Assembly (NCBI GenBank): GCA_964036665.1
Contig: OZ038526.1
Span: 10,850,001-10,914,000, forward strand
Reading direction: 5' to 3'
Origin: Gordius sp. MW1
Lineage: Eukaryota > Nematomorpha > Gordioida > Gordea > Gordiidae
Length of the DNA stretch: 64,000 nucleotides
Position numbers and translations under genes: made by a program. This document shows positions 1-11,900 of this stretch, piece after piece. The notes beneath the pieces are model-generated. The model saw only the letters and a list, made by a program, of their open reading frames with translations. It did not search any database and was not told where the DNA came from. Numbering within the stretch: the first letter of the stretch is position 1; the number at the start of each line of letters is the position of its first letter.

Positions 1-1294
1 GCGGGTCGCGTTACTTTTTAATGTATATATAATTTAGAATTAAATTATATGGAAAACATAAATTTAAACTATAATATGATATAGATGATATATGATAACT
101 AACAATTGTAACAAACAGTCTGCGATTTTGAATATCTTATTTTTCCATCTTCATGCAATCCCCCAAACTTTTAATAATGTTAAAGATATTTTGGAAAATC
201 ACTTTCTATAAATTACAACAGAGCCACCCCTTTTTGCATGCCGGTCAAGTAACTTTTCATGCTATAGAGGTGTTATATGACCGAGTGATACTTTTAGCGG
301 CATTTATTGCTTAGTAAATAATGCTCTACTTTATGATTTAAATTTCACTAATGTTGCAATATCCTCTAAATTTTATTATCATGCTAAATACATTTACAGC
401 TGATGTGTAACGGCAATGACTTATAATATTCAAAATACAATAAGACGCTTTGAAAAATAATCAATATTATTTGTCCTCAATTTTTTAATGCAGCAATAAA
501 TTGTTGCCACTTTTCAAAAAAACGAGTAGGGGTAGCTATAGTGGGCTACATTTTTTAGCAAGTAGCGATGTAAGTTGTTTGGTACTCTTTAAGAGTAGCG
601 TTAACAGATTTGCTTTTTATTTTACCTGTAAATGAGACTGGGGTTGCTGGAGCGGATCTGTCTAAATTCTGAAAGTTATATTAATGACTCTTAATTTAAC
701 TTATTACGATTTTGAACTATTGTCCAGATCTTATAAGACATTATGGGCAAAATGAGTTGGACCAAAATTAATACTCCAAACGTTTTAAATAATTAAGGAT
801 ATTATGAATTATTGCTTTAAATGAATTTGACTATCTTTTAATACCTAAGCTTTCTTTACCTAGAAAATAGCACATTGCTCTAATAAAGTTTTAGTTTTAA
901 CATAGATGCTCTTTTAGAAATAAGTGAAAGATCGCAATAATACTGTTCTAGAGCTACGATGTCTCTATTATATTTAATTTGTTGTAACTTACGATAAGGT
1001 TTTAAGAATTTAATTTTTTTATTAAAACACTATAATATAAAATTAAGTTGCACCCCAACATTAGAAACAAAAATATCTTGGAACTTTATCGTATAATTTA
1101 TATTAAATAATTAATTCATTTATCCAATTTGTTTACATTTGAGAATATTTTAACATTTATAAATTAAATTATTTATTTTTTAAGCTATTAAGCTATTTTC
1201 AAAACCAAACATAGAAAAGCCACAAAATTTATATTGAATGTATTATTGCTCAAACTATTAAATTAGTCTCTGATTTTTATTTTATATAACTGTT
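1..1294. other. AT-rich intergenic sequence, no gene seen
   Basis: No reading frame with recognisable protein content, RNA gene or delimitable element was found here. The stretch lies downstream (3') of the minus-strand LINE remnant and may include its 3' UTR. Confidence 0.4.
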
Positions 1295-3765
1295 GTCACA
1301 CTTAGTGGTCAGCTCCTTCATGTAGTTTCTCCGCGTATTCCTGCACTTACACCAGCTTCGCTTTAGCTCGTACCATCTCAAGTCCATATCTATTTCATGT
1401 TACCATGTCAGCTTAGGCCTCCCTGTCTTTGGCTTACCTTCGACTTGCACCTTCTTGATACGTTTTGCCAGGTGACTTTTTCAAATGGCCATACCATATC
1501 AATTTTCTTACAACAAACTTTCTCTGAATCGGAACTACATTAAATTTATGTCTTGACTCCTTGTATGGTACTTTTTGCTTATTACCAAGATCCATCGTAC
1601 CATTCGCTTCTCCATTATAGCCAAGCTTTGCTCTACTTTTGCCTTAATTGCCCATGTTTCCGCTCCATACAATACCGTGGGTACAATAACGATGTTATAT
1701 AATCGACTTTTCATTTTAAATGGTATGTGTTTGTCACATAATACACCACTCAACTCCCTGAATTAGCGAGCCTGCGCTTATTCTTGCCTTTTTCGCTTTT
1801 TACACCCCCATCACATTGTACCCTAGAACCAAGATATTTGTAATCCTTCCTATTGCTTAAACACCAGGCATCGATTTGCAGGTGTGTTTCTTTGTATTCA
1901 CTTCCCGACTCCAAGCATACATATTCAGTTTTATCTTGGCTGGCCCTAAGGCCTTTGCTTTCAATTCGATCCATCCACACTTTTACCTGCTCTGTTAATT
2001 CCACATTTGAGCCTGCGCACAGCACTATATAATCCGCAAAGAGCATTGTTCAAAGTGATACGCGTTTCAAGTCCTTAGTTATCGAATCCATTATTGTTAT
2101 GAACAGCAATGGTCTTAGTGCCGATTCTTGATGCATAACGACATTCAGACTCAATCCCTTCGATGAACCACTGCAAGTCCGCACTTTGGTTTTTGCATTT
2201 CTATACATATCCTTTTAACATTATATAAGCGTAAAGTACACCATTGGAACTCAGGCTATCCTACATTAACTGCCTTGGCATCAAGATCAATCAAACACAT
2301 ATAAAGATCCTTTTGTATTTCCCTATAAAGTTCCATAAGTCGAGACCATGTATTGCATCCGAAGTTGACTTTCCAGGCATGAACCCAAATTCTCGTTTAT
2401 CTATTGAGATTAATTTTCGAAGTCTAGCTTCTATAACCTTTTCCATCACCTTCATTACGTGACTCGTTAACTTTCTACCCGATATTTATTGCATTGTTGT
2501 ACATCTCCTTACATTTTATAAATTGGTATAACATAGCTTTACCTCCACTCATCAGGCATCATATTCATACCATTTGCAAGTATTTTGAACAGCTTTGCAA
2601 GTAGGTATACACCTAAGGACCCTAGCATTTTGAAACATTCCATAGGTATTATCCGCTTCCACCGCTCTACCCATGGTCATCTCTCTAAGCACCTGGTCAA
2701 CCTTTTCTTCTGTCACCTCTAACTCTGGGTCATATTCATAGTTCTTGCTTTTGCAGTAGTTCGAAAACCCATTTTCATTGTTTAACAATTCTTTATAGGA
2801 TTCACCCAACGATCTATGATTTGATGTTCCAGAGTTAGAATGATGCCTTCTTTGTTCTTTATAGTTTCGTTACCACATCCTTTGAGTTCCTTGCCCTGCT
2901 CTTTGCGATTTGTATTCCACTTCTTTACTAGTTAACTTGGCTTTCAAATCCTCGTAGACATTCATTTAGCCTTAGCCACACATAGTTCGTTTTACCTCAT
3001 TTTTAGCCTTCACATACGCCAATCTTGTTTCTTATTCTGTTACCTGACCATAATTTGTTAAGCTTTCTTTTCAATTTTACTAGGCGTTGCACGTTTTCGT
3101 TCCACCACCATGTCTCCTTATCTTTCTGTATACCTGGTTTACCTTCGCCTAGAAGACACGCTACTGATCGTACCGTGTTAGCTATATTACTTCACATGTC
3201 GTTAGCAATCTGCTGATCATCTATTTGCAGCCGTTCAATTATTTGATCATTGTAAACATCTTCCATATTTGGTAACCGGGCCATTGGATTTTCCCATTCG
3301 GCTTTCGTGTTTTTGCCTTGGAGATGACATAGTCCATCACATCAAGTCTATGCTGGGTTGCAATAGTCTCATCTGGTATAGCCTTACAATCACTTCCATT
3401 TTTTAGTTCATTTCTTGGTATTAAGAGGAAGTCGATCTGCGAAGACATTTTCCCACTTTTGTACGTTATTGGGTGATTACATTCTTTTTGAAGAAGGTAT
3501 TTGTGATGGCCAAATCAAATGCCACGACTATTTTCAATATTTCGTCGCCTTCATCGTTTCTCGATCCGGATTCATTTCCATCAAGGTACCCTTCAAATCC
3601 TTCTCTTGTTTTGCCTACGTGACCATTCATATCGGCTCCAATTATACCTATATCAGCTCTGGGTGTCATGCGCAGTGTTTCGTCTAACTCTCCCCTATCA
3701 TTTTCTTCTGTGCATCCTGTTTGCGAAGCATAATCGGACACTACATAAATCATTTGACTTTCTAT
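1295..3765 (-). mobile_element. Decayed RTE-type LINE (endonuclease and reverse transcriptase)
   Basis: The minus strand reads, in broken frames, the parts of an RTE-clade non-LTR retrotransposon in the right order. Endonuclease pieces lie at 3765-3240, with GADMNGHVG and a QIDFLL..DCKAIP..IATQHRLDVMDY stretch. A linker lies at 2809-2552. The reverse transcriptase has MLFADYIVLC near 2046, where the catalytic FADD has become FADY. The thumb reads VPTVLYGAETWAIK near 1670, and the C-terminal GRPKLTW motif is near 1400. Stops and frameshifts separate these blocks, so it is dead. The 5' side ends exactly where another transposon begins at 3766, so it was either truncated or interrupted there. 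Confidence 0.85.
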
Positions 3766-4291
3766 CAGGCGCGTAGCCAGGATTTTCTCAAGGGGAAGGA
3801 AAGCTCCCAAAAATTTGTTTAACATTTTAGTTGTAATTGAAAATAAAAACTAAACAACCAAAGTCAGGCCCAATGGGCCCACGGGTCGGGCAGGCAACCG
3901 TCGTAAATTAAGATTCTTATATAGACCTGGTCGGGCACCATAACAATGATTTTTATATAATTACTGTTTTTATGTCACTTTATCAAACAGATGGGTTTAG
4001 CAGAAAATTTTAAACAAATATGAAAAATGATAAAGGTAATAATTCTGTGTATAGAATTAGGAACATATAATAAATAGTCATTTTATTTTTTTATTTGCCC
4101 TGCGATTGTCATTTAGAGATTTTACCTGAAGTAGGAGTATTACCTATGATAATTTTATTTTGCTAATTCTTTACATCAGTGTCGTCCTATTTTTTGAATA
4201 AGCTTTTTGATTATATAAAAACCTTATCGATGGATGTGGTGGTGTTAAGAAGACAAAAAAATATGGTTAAAGCTTTTGCTGAAATTTAATT

Positions 4292-5793
4292 AATTGCTAT
4301 GCAATTTATGGGCTCGTTTTTTGTTGTCCGTCCGTCCGTCGTCCACCAAGTTATTGGCGCCAGCTTTGTGACCTGGAGATCTTGAGTTCAATCCCGGGAG
4401 AGGACGAATTTTTTTTTTTAATTAAATTAATAATTTGTTCTTGTTAATACTATTAATAATATGACTTTTTGACCTTCCGCTGGCTACTGACCAATGAAAA
4501 AAATGATGATTGGCCAAATAAATCGAAATTTTTTTTCGTTTTTGAATTGGGTATATTAGGTTGACATTGATAATTACCCTATGCCCTCCCCTACAGAAGC
4601 CTATGCCTCTACTGATATGGGTCCCTGTGCCCCTACAAAAGCCTATGCCTCTACTGATGTAAGTTCGAATCCCGGAGAGGGCAAAATTTTTATTTTTATT
4701 TTTAAATTAAATTAATATTTTGTTCTTGTTAATAACATTGATAATATGACTTTTTGACCGTCCGCTGGCTACTGACCAATGAAATATATTGATTTTCTAA
4801 ACATAAAACACAACTTTATTATTTTAATTATCTATATTAATAACATAAAAACTTCTACCATTTTAATACCAGCAGGGTGTGAGTGGTTATAGCGAACGGC
4901 TTGTAAACAGGAGGCAACAAGTTCGAATCCCGGAGAGGGCAAAATTTTTATTTTTTTTTTAAATTAAATTAATATTTTGTTCTTGTTAATAACATTGATA
5001 ATATGACTTTTTGACCGTACGCTGGCTACTGACCAATGAAAAAATGACCATTGGCCAAATAAATCGAAATATTTTTTTTTCGTTTTAGAATTGGGTATAT
5101 TAGGTTAACATTGACAATTACCCTATGACCTCCCCTACAAGGGCCCATGCCTATACTGATATGGGTCCTTGTGCCCTTACAAAAGCCTATGCCTCTACTG
5201 ATGTGGGTTCGAATCCCAGAGAGGGCAAAATTTTTATTTTTTTTTAAAATTAAATTAATATATTGTTCTTGTTAATACCATATAATGTGGCTTTTTGGCC
5301 GTCCGCTGGCTACTGACCAATAAAAAAATGACCATTGACCAAAGTATAAATCGAATTTCTTTTTCGTTTTTGAATTGGTTAACATTGATAATTACCCTGT
5401 GCCCTCCCTAGAAGGGCCTGTGCCTCTACGCATATGGGTCCCTGTGCCCCTACAAAAGCCTATGCCTCTACTAATGTGGGTTCAAATTCCGGAGAGGGCA
5501 AAATTTTTTTTTTTTAAATTAAATTAATATATTGTTCTTTTTAATACCATTGATAATGTGACTTTTTGGCCGTCCTTTTAAATATTTGTATAAATTAATA
5601 ATTAACTAATAATAATTTTGCATTTAATACCCCCCTATAGGCATTCTCGCCCCTTCCCACCTTTCTCGCCCAAAATTGCATAGCAAATATGCTACTTTTA
5701 TACGGAGTATAGATGAGTCGTCCCCCCTTCCCTTCCCCTCCTCCCCTTCCCCTTCCCTTCTCCCCCTTCCCACGAGGGCCGAAGGCCCGAGTT
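4292..5793 (+). mobile_element. Helentron-like (HINE) non-autonomous element, copy 1
   Basis: It starts with the short palindrome AATTGCTATGCAATT followed by TATGGGCTCG, then a GTCC microsatellite at about 4325-4345. It ends with a polypyrimidine tract (5721-5774) and the hairpin GGGCCGAAGGCCC. The same end motif, TGCTATGCAATTTATGGGC, recurs near the far end in inverted orientation in the sister copies. The body holds about five tandem units of roughly 258-285 bp; each contains a GGAGAGGGCAAAAT block, and most the CCAATG...CCATTGG hairpin. There is no coding capacity. Assignment to the Helentron/HINE class rests on this structural plan, not on a Rep/helicase. Confidence 0.65.
4869..4940 (+). 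repeat. tRNA-like (SINE head-like) module inside the Helentron-like element
   Basis: An A-box-like GAGTGGTTATAGC and a B-box-like AGTTCGAATCCC are spaced as in a tRNA gene. The acceptor ends do not pair, so it is not a functional tRNA gene. Related modules occur in the copies at 17332-17403 and 41576-41646. The B-box half alone is repeated in other units of this array (about 4665, 5205 and 5480). Confidence 0.5.
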
Positions 5794-6504
5794 TTATTTA
5801 ATATTTTATTTATATCAATTTTTTAAATTTTTGCTAAGGGGGGGGGCCTTGGCTACGCCACAGAAAATTACATCACTGTTTATATATAGGTGAGACGTTT
5901 TCATCTACATCTTTGAACACATACAGAATATCATCTAAAGATTTATTAATCAATGGATTAAAATTATATAAATACATAGGATAGGATAGATTACCACAAA
6001 TAATATTTAATTTGATAGAATGCTTAAGTAGGTTTGGATATGCATATGTTTTATCTTATCTATATATACACAAGTAAAGTTAAAACACCAACCATAATAT
6101 TTATAACAATTGAAATATAAAAGAAATTATTTACTATATTAAACATAATCGTTTAATTAATCTCTTCCTAACAATGAGGCGGTCTAATGTTTTTACGTGA
6201 AAAAATGTTCAACCAAGTTTTTTTTCATTGCAATTTTCACAACATTTGGAAATTTTACAATGCATTTAGTCGATTAAATTCGAAAAATTGAATGTATATA
6301 TTATGTTTCCAGGCTTTTATAAGTGTCTCAAAATCATTTAGCAACTAAACTATAATATTTTAATCCATTTATTCTAATTATTAATCAAAAAATTTTCTTT
6401 TGGTCGAGGGGAAATGTCCCGCTTTCCGCCCCCTTGGCTACGCGTTCGAACCAAAATCTTCTCTCCCATAGCCACCCACATCCACCATGTGAACTTTGGA
6501 AAAA

Positions 6505-6660
6505 TGACTTTAAGCTATTAAAAAAGCTGGAAAGAGTTCAAAGCAAAAGTTTCACGATTTGCCGTCGTCAGAAACGCATAGAAATTTAAATTTTGAAGAC
6601 AATTACTAGTTGCTATACTAAAAAGCCTCCTTCGATGCCATTAATTTTTATCGCGTCTCG
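6505..6660 (+). pseudogene. Possible LINE reverse-transcriptase thumb fragment
   Basis: The plus strand reads FKLLKKLERVQSKSFTICRR and then stops. This resembles the LxxLERVQxxAxRxI signature found after the reverse transcriptase domain of many non-LTR elements. It is short, interrupted and isolated, so this is only a suggestion. Confidence 0.25.
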
Positions 6661-6697
6661 TGTACACTTTTGATAACAAACCTTTTTTTATATTATA

Positions 6698-7646
6698 CTA
6701 GTTAAGCCCGGCAAACGTTGTTTTGCCATATAAATTATGTCTGGCAAATTAACTAACTTACTTGTAGTGTTTTTTACATTAGATGGAAAGTAAACGTAAA
6801 TAACTAAGTGCAGGTAAGGAGTTTGTCGGGGAATGAAGGGGAGAGAAAAAGTTAGTCAAACCCCAATAATTTTGACCGTATACTGTAACATTTTTATTAT
6901 ACTTTTAAATACCTAATTCGAGAAAACTTCTGCCTTGTATGTATGATGTCATTATTGTATATGATGCTATAAATGAAACTGGCCGGGAAATGTCCGATAT
7001 TTTTAAAACGAAAAGGTATTTTAGGAATCTGAAAAAGCTATTTTACCCCTGGCCGCCCTGGGCATCTACGGCCAAATTTTCGCGCGATTTGGGCCGGTAG
7101 TTTCAGAATTTAGCCATTTTTTAAAACTAAAAGGAATTTTGGATTCTGCAAAAGCTATTTTACCCCTGGCCGCCCTGGGACCCTACGGGTAAAGTTTCGC
7201 GCGAATCGGGCCGGTAGTTTCAGAATTTAGCCCTTATCCACATACATACATAATACATATTATACTTCTAAATATCTAATTCGAGAAAACTTCAGCCTTG
7301 TATGTATGACGTCATTATTTTATATGATGCTATAAATGAAACTGGCCGGGAAATGTCCGATATTTTTAAAACGAAAAGGTATTTTAGGAATCTGATAAAG
7401 CTATTTTACCTCTGGCCGCCCTGGGCATCTACGGCTAAATTTTCCCGCGAATCGGGGCGGTAGTTTCAGAATTTAGCCCTTTTATAAAACTAAAAGGAAT
7501 TTTAAGATTTTGAAAAGGCTATTTTACCCCTGGCCGCCATGGGAACCTACGGGTAAAGTTTCGCGCGAATCGGGCCGGTAGTTTCAGAATTTAGCCCTTA
7601 CATTCATACACACATACATACACTTTACTTTATATATATAGATATA
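6698..7646 (+). repeat. Dispersed repeat with two 363-bp tandem units
   Basis: It begins near AGCCCGGCAAACGTTG and ends in a TATATATAGATA microsatellite. Two long units start at 6898 and 7261. Each carries GGGAAATGTCCGATAT and two copies of a GGCCGCCCTGGG ... GGGCCGGTAGTTTCAGAAT block. The same block is also embedded in the Helentron-like copies at about 17,615-17,755 and 41,230-41,385. No coding content is seen. It could be the 3' part of a non-LTR element or a Helitron-like derivative. Confidence 0.55.
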
Positions 7647-8267
7647 CTTATCCAATAAAGCTAAGTGATCTTTTATAAAAGTCATTGTAATAACAACCCA
7701 ATAGGCATTAAAAGCTATCCTGTTTATTATCATCATTTAAATTATAAAGTTTAATAAATTGTCTTAAGGAAAACAGCATTAATATGTGTGAATTAGATCT
7801 CCAGTCAGTGGGGGATTACAACATGAGCAGACTAATCGCCTTTTAACAGTTTTTTTTTAATATAAATGCGTCAAATAAACTCTGTTGCAATGTTTGCTTC
7901 GCCTAATTCAATATTAATTGCCATGCATTTTCTTTATAAATTATTTTTAAATTTTAACATTCAAGGATCGTATAACAGTTAAATGTAAACTAACTTTGAA
8001 AAAATGAGAATCTTTGACAAAATGTCATCGAAAAATATTATTAAATTTTAAAGTGATCATATTTTATATTTAGGAGTTATCTTCAAAATTTGTAGTTTTT
8101 GACCCATTTTGGAAGTTAAATTAGAGGATATTCTTTAATGGGACAAAATATTATAGTAGTTATAATTAATTTTTAATGCCTTCCATAACTCCATAAAGTT
8201 ATTTTATATTAGAAATGCGTAGTGCCGAGGTTTCCTCATCAACTAAAATAGAGTGTGATATCATATA

Positions 8268-8331
8268 TTTATTAAGTATGAAATTATTTCTGTGATGAAA
8301 ATTAATTTATATATTTGCTAACGTTTTTATT
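8268..8331 (-). promoter_or_regulatory. Candidate poly(A) signals of the receptor gene
   Basis: Two AATAAA hexamers on the minus strand (8331-8326 and 8273-8268) lie about 100 and 155 nt past the stop codon at 8426. Either could end the 3' UTR. The rest of 7647-8425 shows no other feature. Confidence 0.45.
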
Positions 8332-8425
8332 AACAAAATATTTACAAAAATCACGCCAATCTGTGTTTCTACAAACGATAATCAAACTATTAACTTGAGG
8401 AAGTCTGCAATTTTCGATATCACAT

Positions 8426-8956
8426 TCACGCCACAGCTAAAGGATTATCGAAGCTCCCATAGGGTACACTTGTCATTTCTTGAGGCTCTGGATTATGACT
8501 TCGAAAAATGGTCGGGATTGGTAAGAGATTTTTTGAAGTTGAATTAAAGGGATAACTATAAGAAGTGATAAAGTGGGGCAAGTCAGTGTTAACTTCAGGC
8601 AAACAATGATCCCGTAACGTTTACAGCATAATTGTATATATTATAATATTTCAATTCAGTAGGAAAACCAGTTACTTTGATGAATGTATTCTAAGCTCAC
8701 TCAAATTTATGCATGTGTTTAGTTAAAATATGTTATAAATCCGTCTATGAGTAATATTTAATGCTATAAAAATAAATTACACTGCGATAGTAATTGTGAG
8801 TAATATATATGAAATTCCAAAGCTTGACTTTTAATAAAAATTATCTTCATTTGACTTACCGCTTGTTTTTATAAAGGTAAAATCCCACTCCTAAAATGGC
8901 CAATAGGCACAGAACCAAAAAGATGATAAACATTGCTGTGACCGCGTTTGATTTCT
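8426..8956 (-). CDS. Receptor exons 19-20: membrane helix and cytoplasmic tail
   Basis: Exon 19 encodes [20 protein letters not shown] followed by YKNKR, a membrane helix with a basic stop-transfer end. Exon 20 adds a 24-residue tail ending [11 protein letters not shown] and a TGA stop at 8428-8426. The tail holds FDNP, as in the LDL receptor internalisation motif FDNPVY, but the tyrosine position is alanine. Confidence 0.82.
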
Positions 8957-11900
8957 CTGCAAATTAGTTAAATATATAATGTCATTCAGTATTATAGGCT
9001 TTAAATAATTAAAAATAAATATACTCTTGGTGGTACGAACGCATTGAGCAGCTTGATAAGATCCAGACTTCAAAGTTGTAAGTCGTAGAGGGCAACGATT
9101 ACAACTAGTTTGTCCACCCTTATCTTGATAATATCCCAAAGGACACAAAACGCATTTGTCGATTTTATTATCGTATGTAGTCCCCGGTGGACATTTTACT
9201 TAAGTTAATAATATTTAATACTTTTTATTATCGCAAAACTAGACACAACATTAAATTATTTGTATTGTATTAACATGCAATATATATATACATCGAGCTA
9301 AAATGAATTTAGGATAATTATATATGGCTGTGCATATTTATTGGTAGTATAAGCATGGGGGTAGCCAGACGGAAATTTTTTTCCAACGCAAAAACCTTAA
9401 AAATAAGAAAAATTATGTTTTGCCCCCCCCCCTAATTGACCTTTTAAACGTTTCGCCCCCCCCCTCCCTTAATCCAAAACATGGCTACGCCCATGAGTAT
9501 AAGTTTAGTTAACTAAGATAAATTCAATAAGCGATCTAATTTTAATTTAAAATATATAACTTACCGCAAATCCCTTCATTTGAAATAGAAGCTGTTGCGA
9601 TGGGACATTTTATATTTAAAGCGTTTACATTTTTGTCGGTTGATGGAGGTTCATTGATAAAGAATGTATCGCCCGTTTCTGAACTTTTATCAAGTGTAAA
9701 AGAGTATGTAGTGATGTAATTGTCGCTTATCATGTTCTTTAATACTTTAAATAAACTACGATTCCAAAAATCAGACGCTTCTTTAATATTACCGGAAAAC
9801 TTTGGGTTACTATATAAAGAAAAAAGATATTAAGTCATTCATCAATAAGGATTGTTTACTTTGTTATAACCAAATCAAGTAAAATTAACTCTGTCTTTGA
9901 TTCAGAGGTGAATAGTTTTACATCTTTAAATTTTGGATCGCAACTTAGAGTGATTTCATCTATAGAGCACCCATTTTTTAAAATATTATATGAATCCGTT
10001 CTCGATAAATTATCAATTCCTATGTGCAAGCAATCACGACCTTGATTTGTTTTGTCCAAGGAGAGTATTTGGTGAGTCAGCCATTTGAAAAATTCGGGTA
10101 AGAGACTTGCGCACGTTACATCAGATGCAGGTTTGTCCCCTAATTCTCTTTTAATGGCCAGAAGCAATTTCATAGTCAACGTATCTGGTACCACTAATTC
10201 TACGAGTAAGAAATTTAATGTTATCAGTTACTATTTTCGTCTCAAACTTAATTTGTGTTATTTGTTCTTAATACTATTTAGACAAATTATATATTTCTGA
10301 GTTAAACTTGTAATCCTAATATATAGAATATAAAAAATATCTTACCACCACAATACGGTATGATATCTAGATAGTTAGTTTGATTAGCAGTATTAGCAGG
10401 TGAAGTTATAGCCCAATGTTTGTGGGAACTTTTGCTGCATTCTAATGTCAATTCTGGAGACCGTTGATCCACAATACTTACCCAACCATCGTCGCGACAA
10501 GATAGAGTGCATTTGCTTAGATAGTCTGATGCTTTTGAAACATTTGAAGTTTCAACTTTGCATGATACATTGAGAAATTTTGGAAGAGATTTAATCGGCT
10601 GACAATCTATTAGACAAATGTTATAAATAGTTATTTATCTTAAAATTCAATGAATCAATAATTTCTGGTATAAATGATAGGAAATAGTCTTGCAGAGCAT
10701 TATTAGTAAATAATAATAATTGTTCAACAGCATTACAGTTAGCCGAATGAAAAACGAGGTGGAAATATCGGGTAACCACTTCCGATTTGTGGCCTGCAAA
10801 TCCACAATCGACCCAATTTTCGCACTGAGATAAATGATTGAAAAAGATGGTAAAAAGATTAGAAATTTACATATGGTCTTTATCGACTTGAGGAAAGTTT
10901 ATGACACGGTCCCAACCCGTGGTGCTTGAGAAAACAAAATCTCCCTGACACTTATAAACGGCTTTAAAAAAATATTTATGAAGCCTCAAATCAGTTAGAG
11001 ACTCTAAATCTTTTCGATATGTCAAGGATCTGCCCTAAGTTCATTTTTATTTAATATAATTATGTGCACGATAAAGAGCGACATTCAAAAGCCATCGCCA
11101 TGGTGTATGCTATATGCCGATGTTATAGAACTATGCAGAGAGACAAAGGAGAAAGTATTCGAAGAAGACGAAAAGTGGTCAAAGGGCTTAGCTGGATATG
11201 GTTTAAAGGTCAACGATCAAAAAGCGGTATACATTGAGATAAACGTCACAGGCACCTCATCGTTAGATGACCATTTAAAATACCCAAAAAGAGACAGGTT
11301 TACATACCTCGGCTCGATGCTACATCAAGAGAGAGGTTGCGCATAAGAAGTCAAAGCCCGGATTCAAAAAAGATGGCTTAAATGGCGAGGTATATACGGT
11401 GTAATGTGCGACAAGTAAATACTAACATGATTAAATAGTAAAGCTTACAAATCCATCGTAAGACCAATGTTACTCTATGGAAGTGAAACATGGGCATTAA
11501 ACACCACGGAAGAAAATCTATTACAAATCACGGAGATGAGAAGGATACGATGGAGCTTGGGGTATACTAAGGTTGACCCTATGACGAATGACATTCTCAT
11601 GACATAAATGAATATTCAACCTATGGCGGACATGATTAACGAAAATCAGTTAAGGTGGTATGGGCACATACTAATAAGGGAGACTTGATGTAAATCGAAT
11701 GCCTATTACAAAACTAAAATGAGAAAATTATAATGGAATTTGCTAATGAGATTTAAGCATCCTCAATACGTTTTTAATTAATAAACATTATTATATTTAG
11801 CTGAAATATCTTTAGCATGAGAACATACATTTTATGGTGCAATCTCATATTATAAATAATTGACAAACTATTTACTAAGTTACATTAGGGACGTATTATA

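Larger units (their letters stand above)
3766..6444 (+). mobile_element. TIR element of the CCCAGGCGCGTA family, copy 1
   Basis: The left end begins CAGGCGCGTAGCC at 3766 and the right end closes GGCTACGCG near 6444. The first ~150 bp and the last ~280 bp match, in reverse complement, the two ends of the better preserved copy at 13291-14522. The right-hand match includes the subterminal stretch at 6160-6410. The middle is replaced by a nested Helentron-like element at 4292-5793. No target-site duplication is visible, and no transposase is seen. The superfamily is not certain. Confidence 0.6.
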
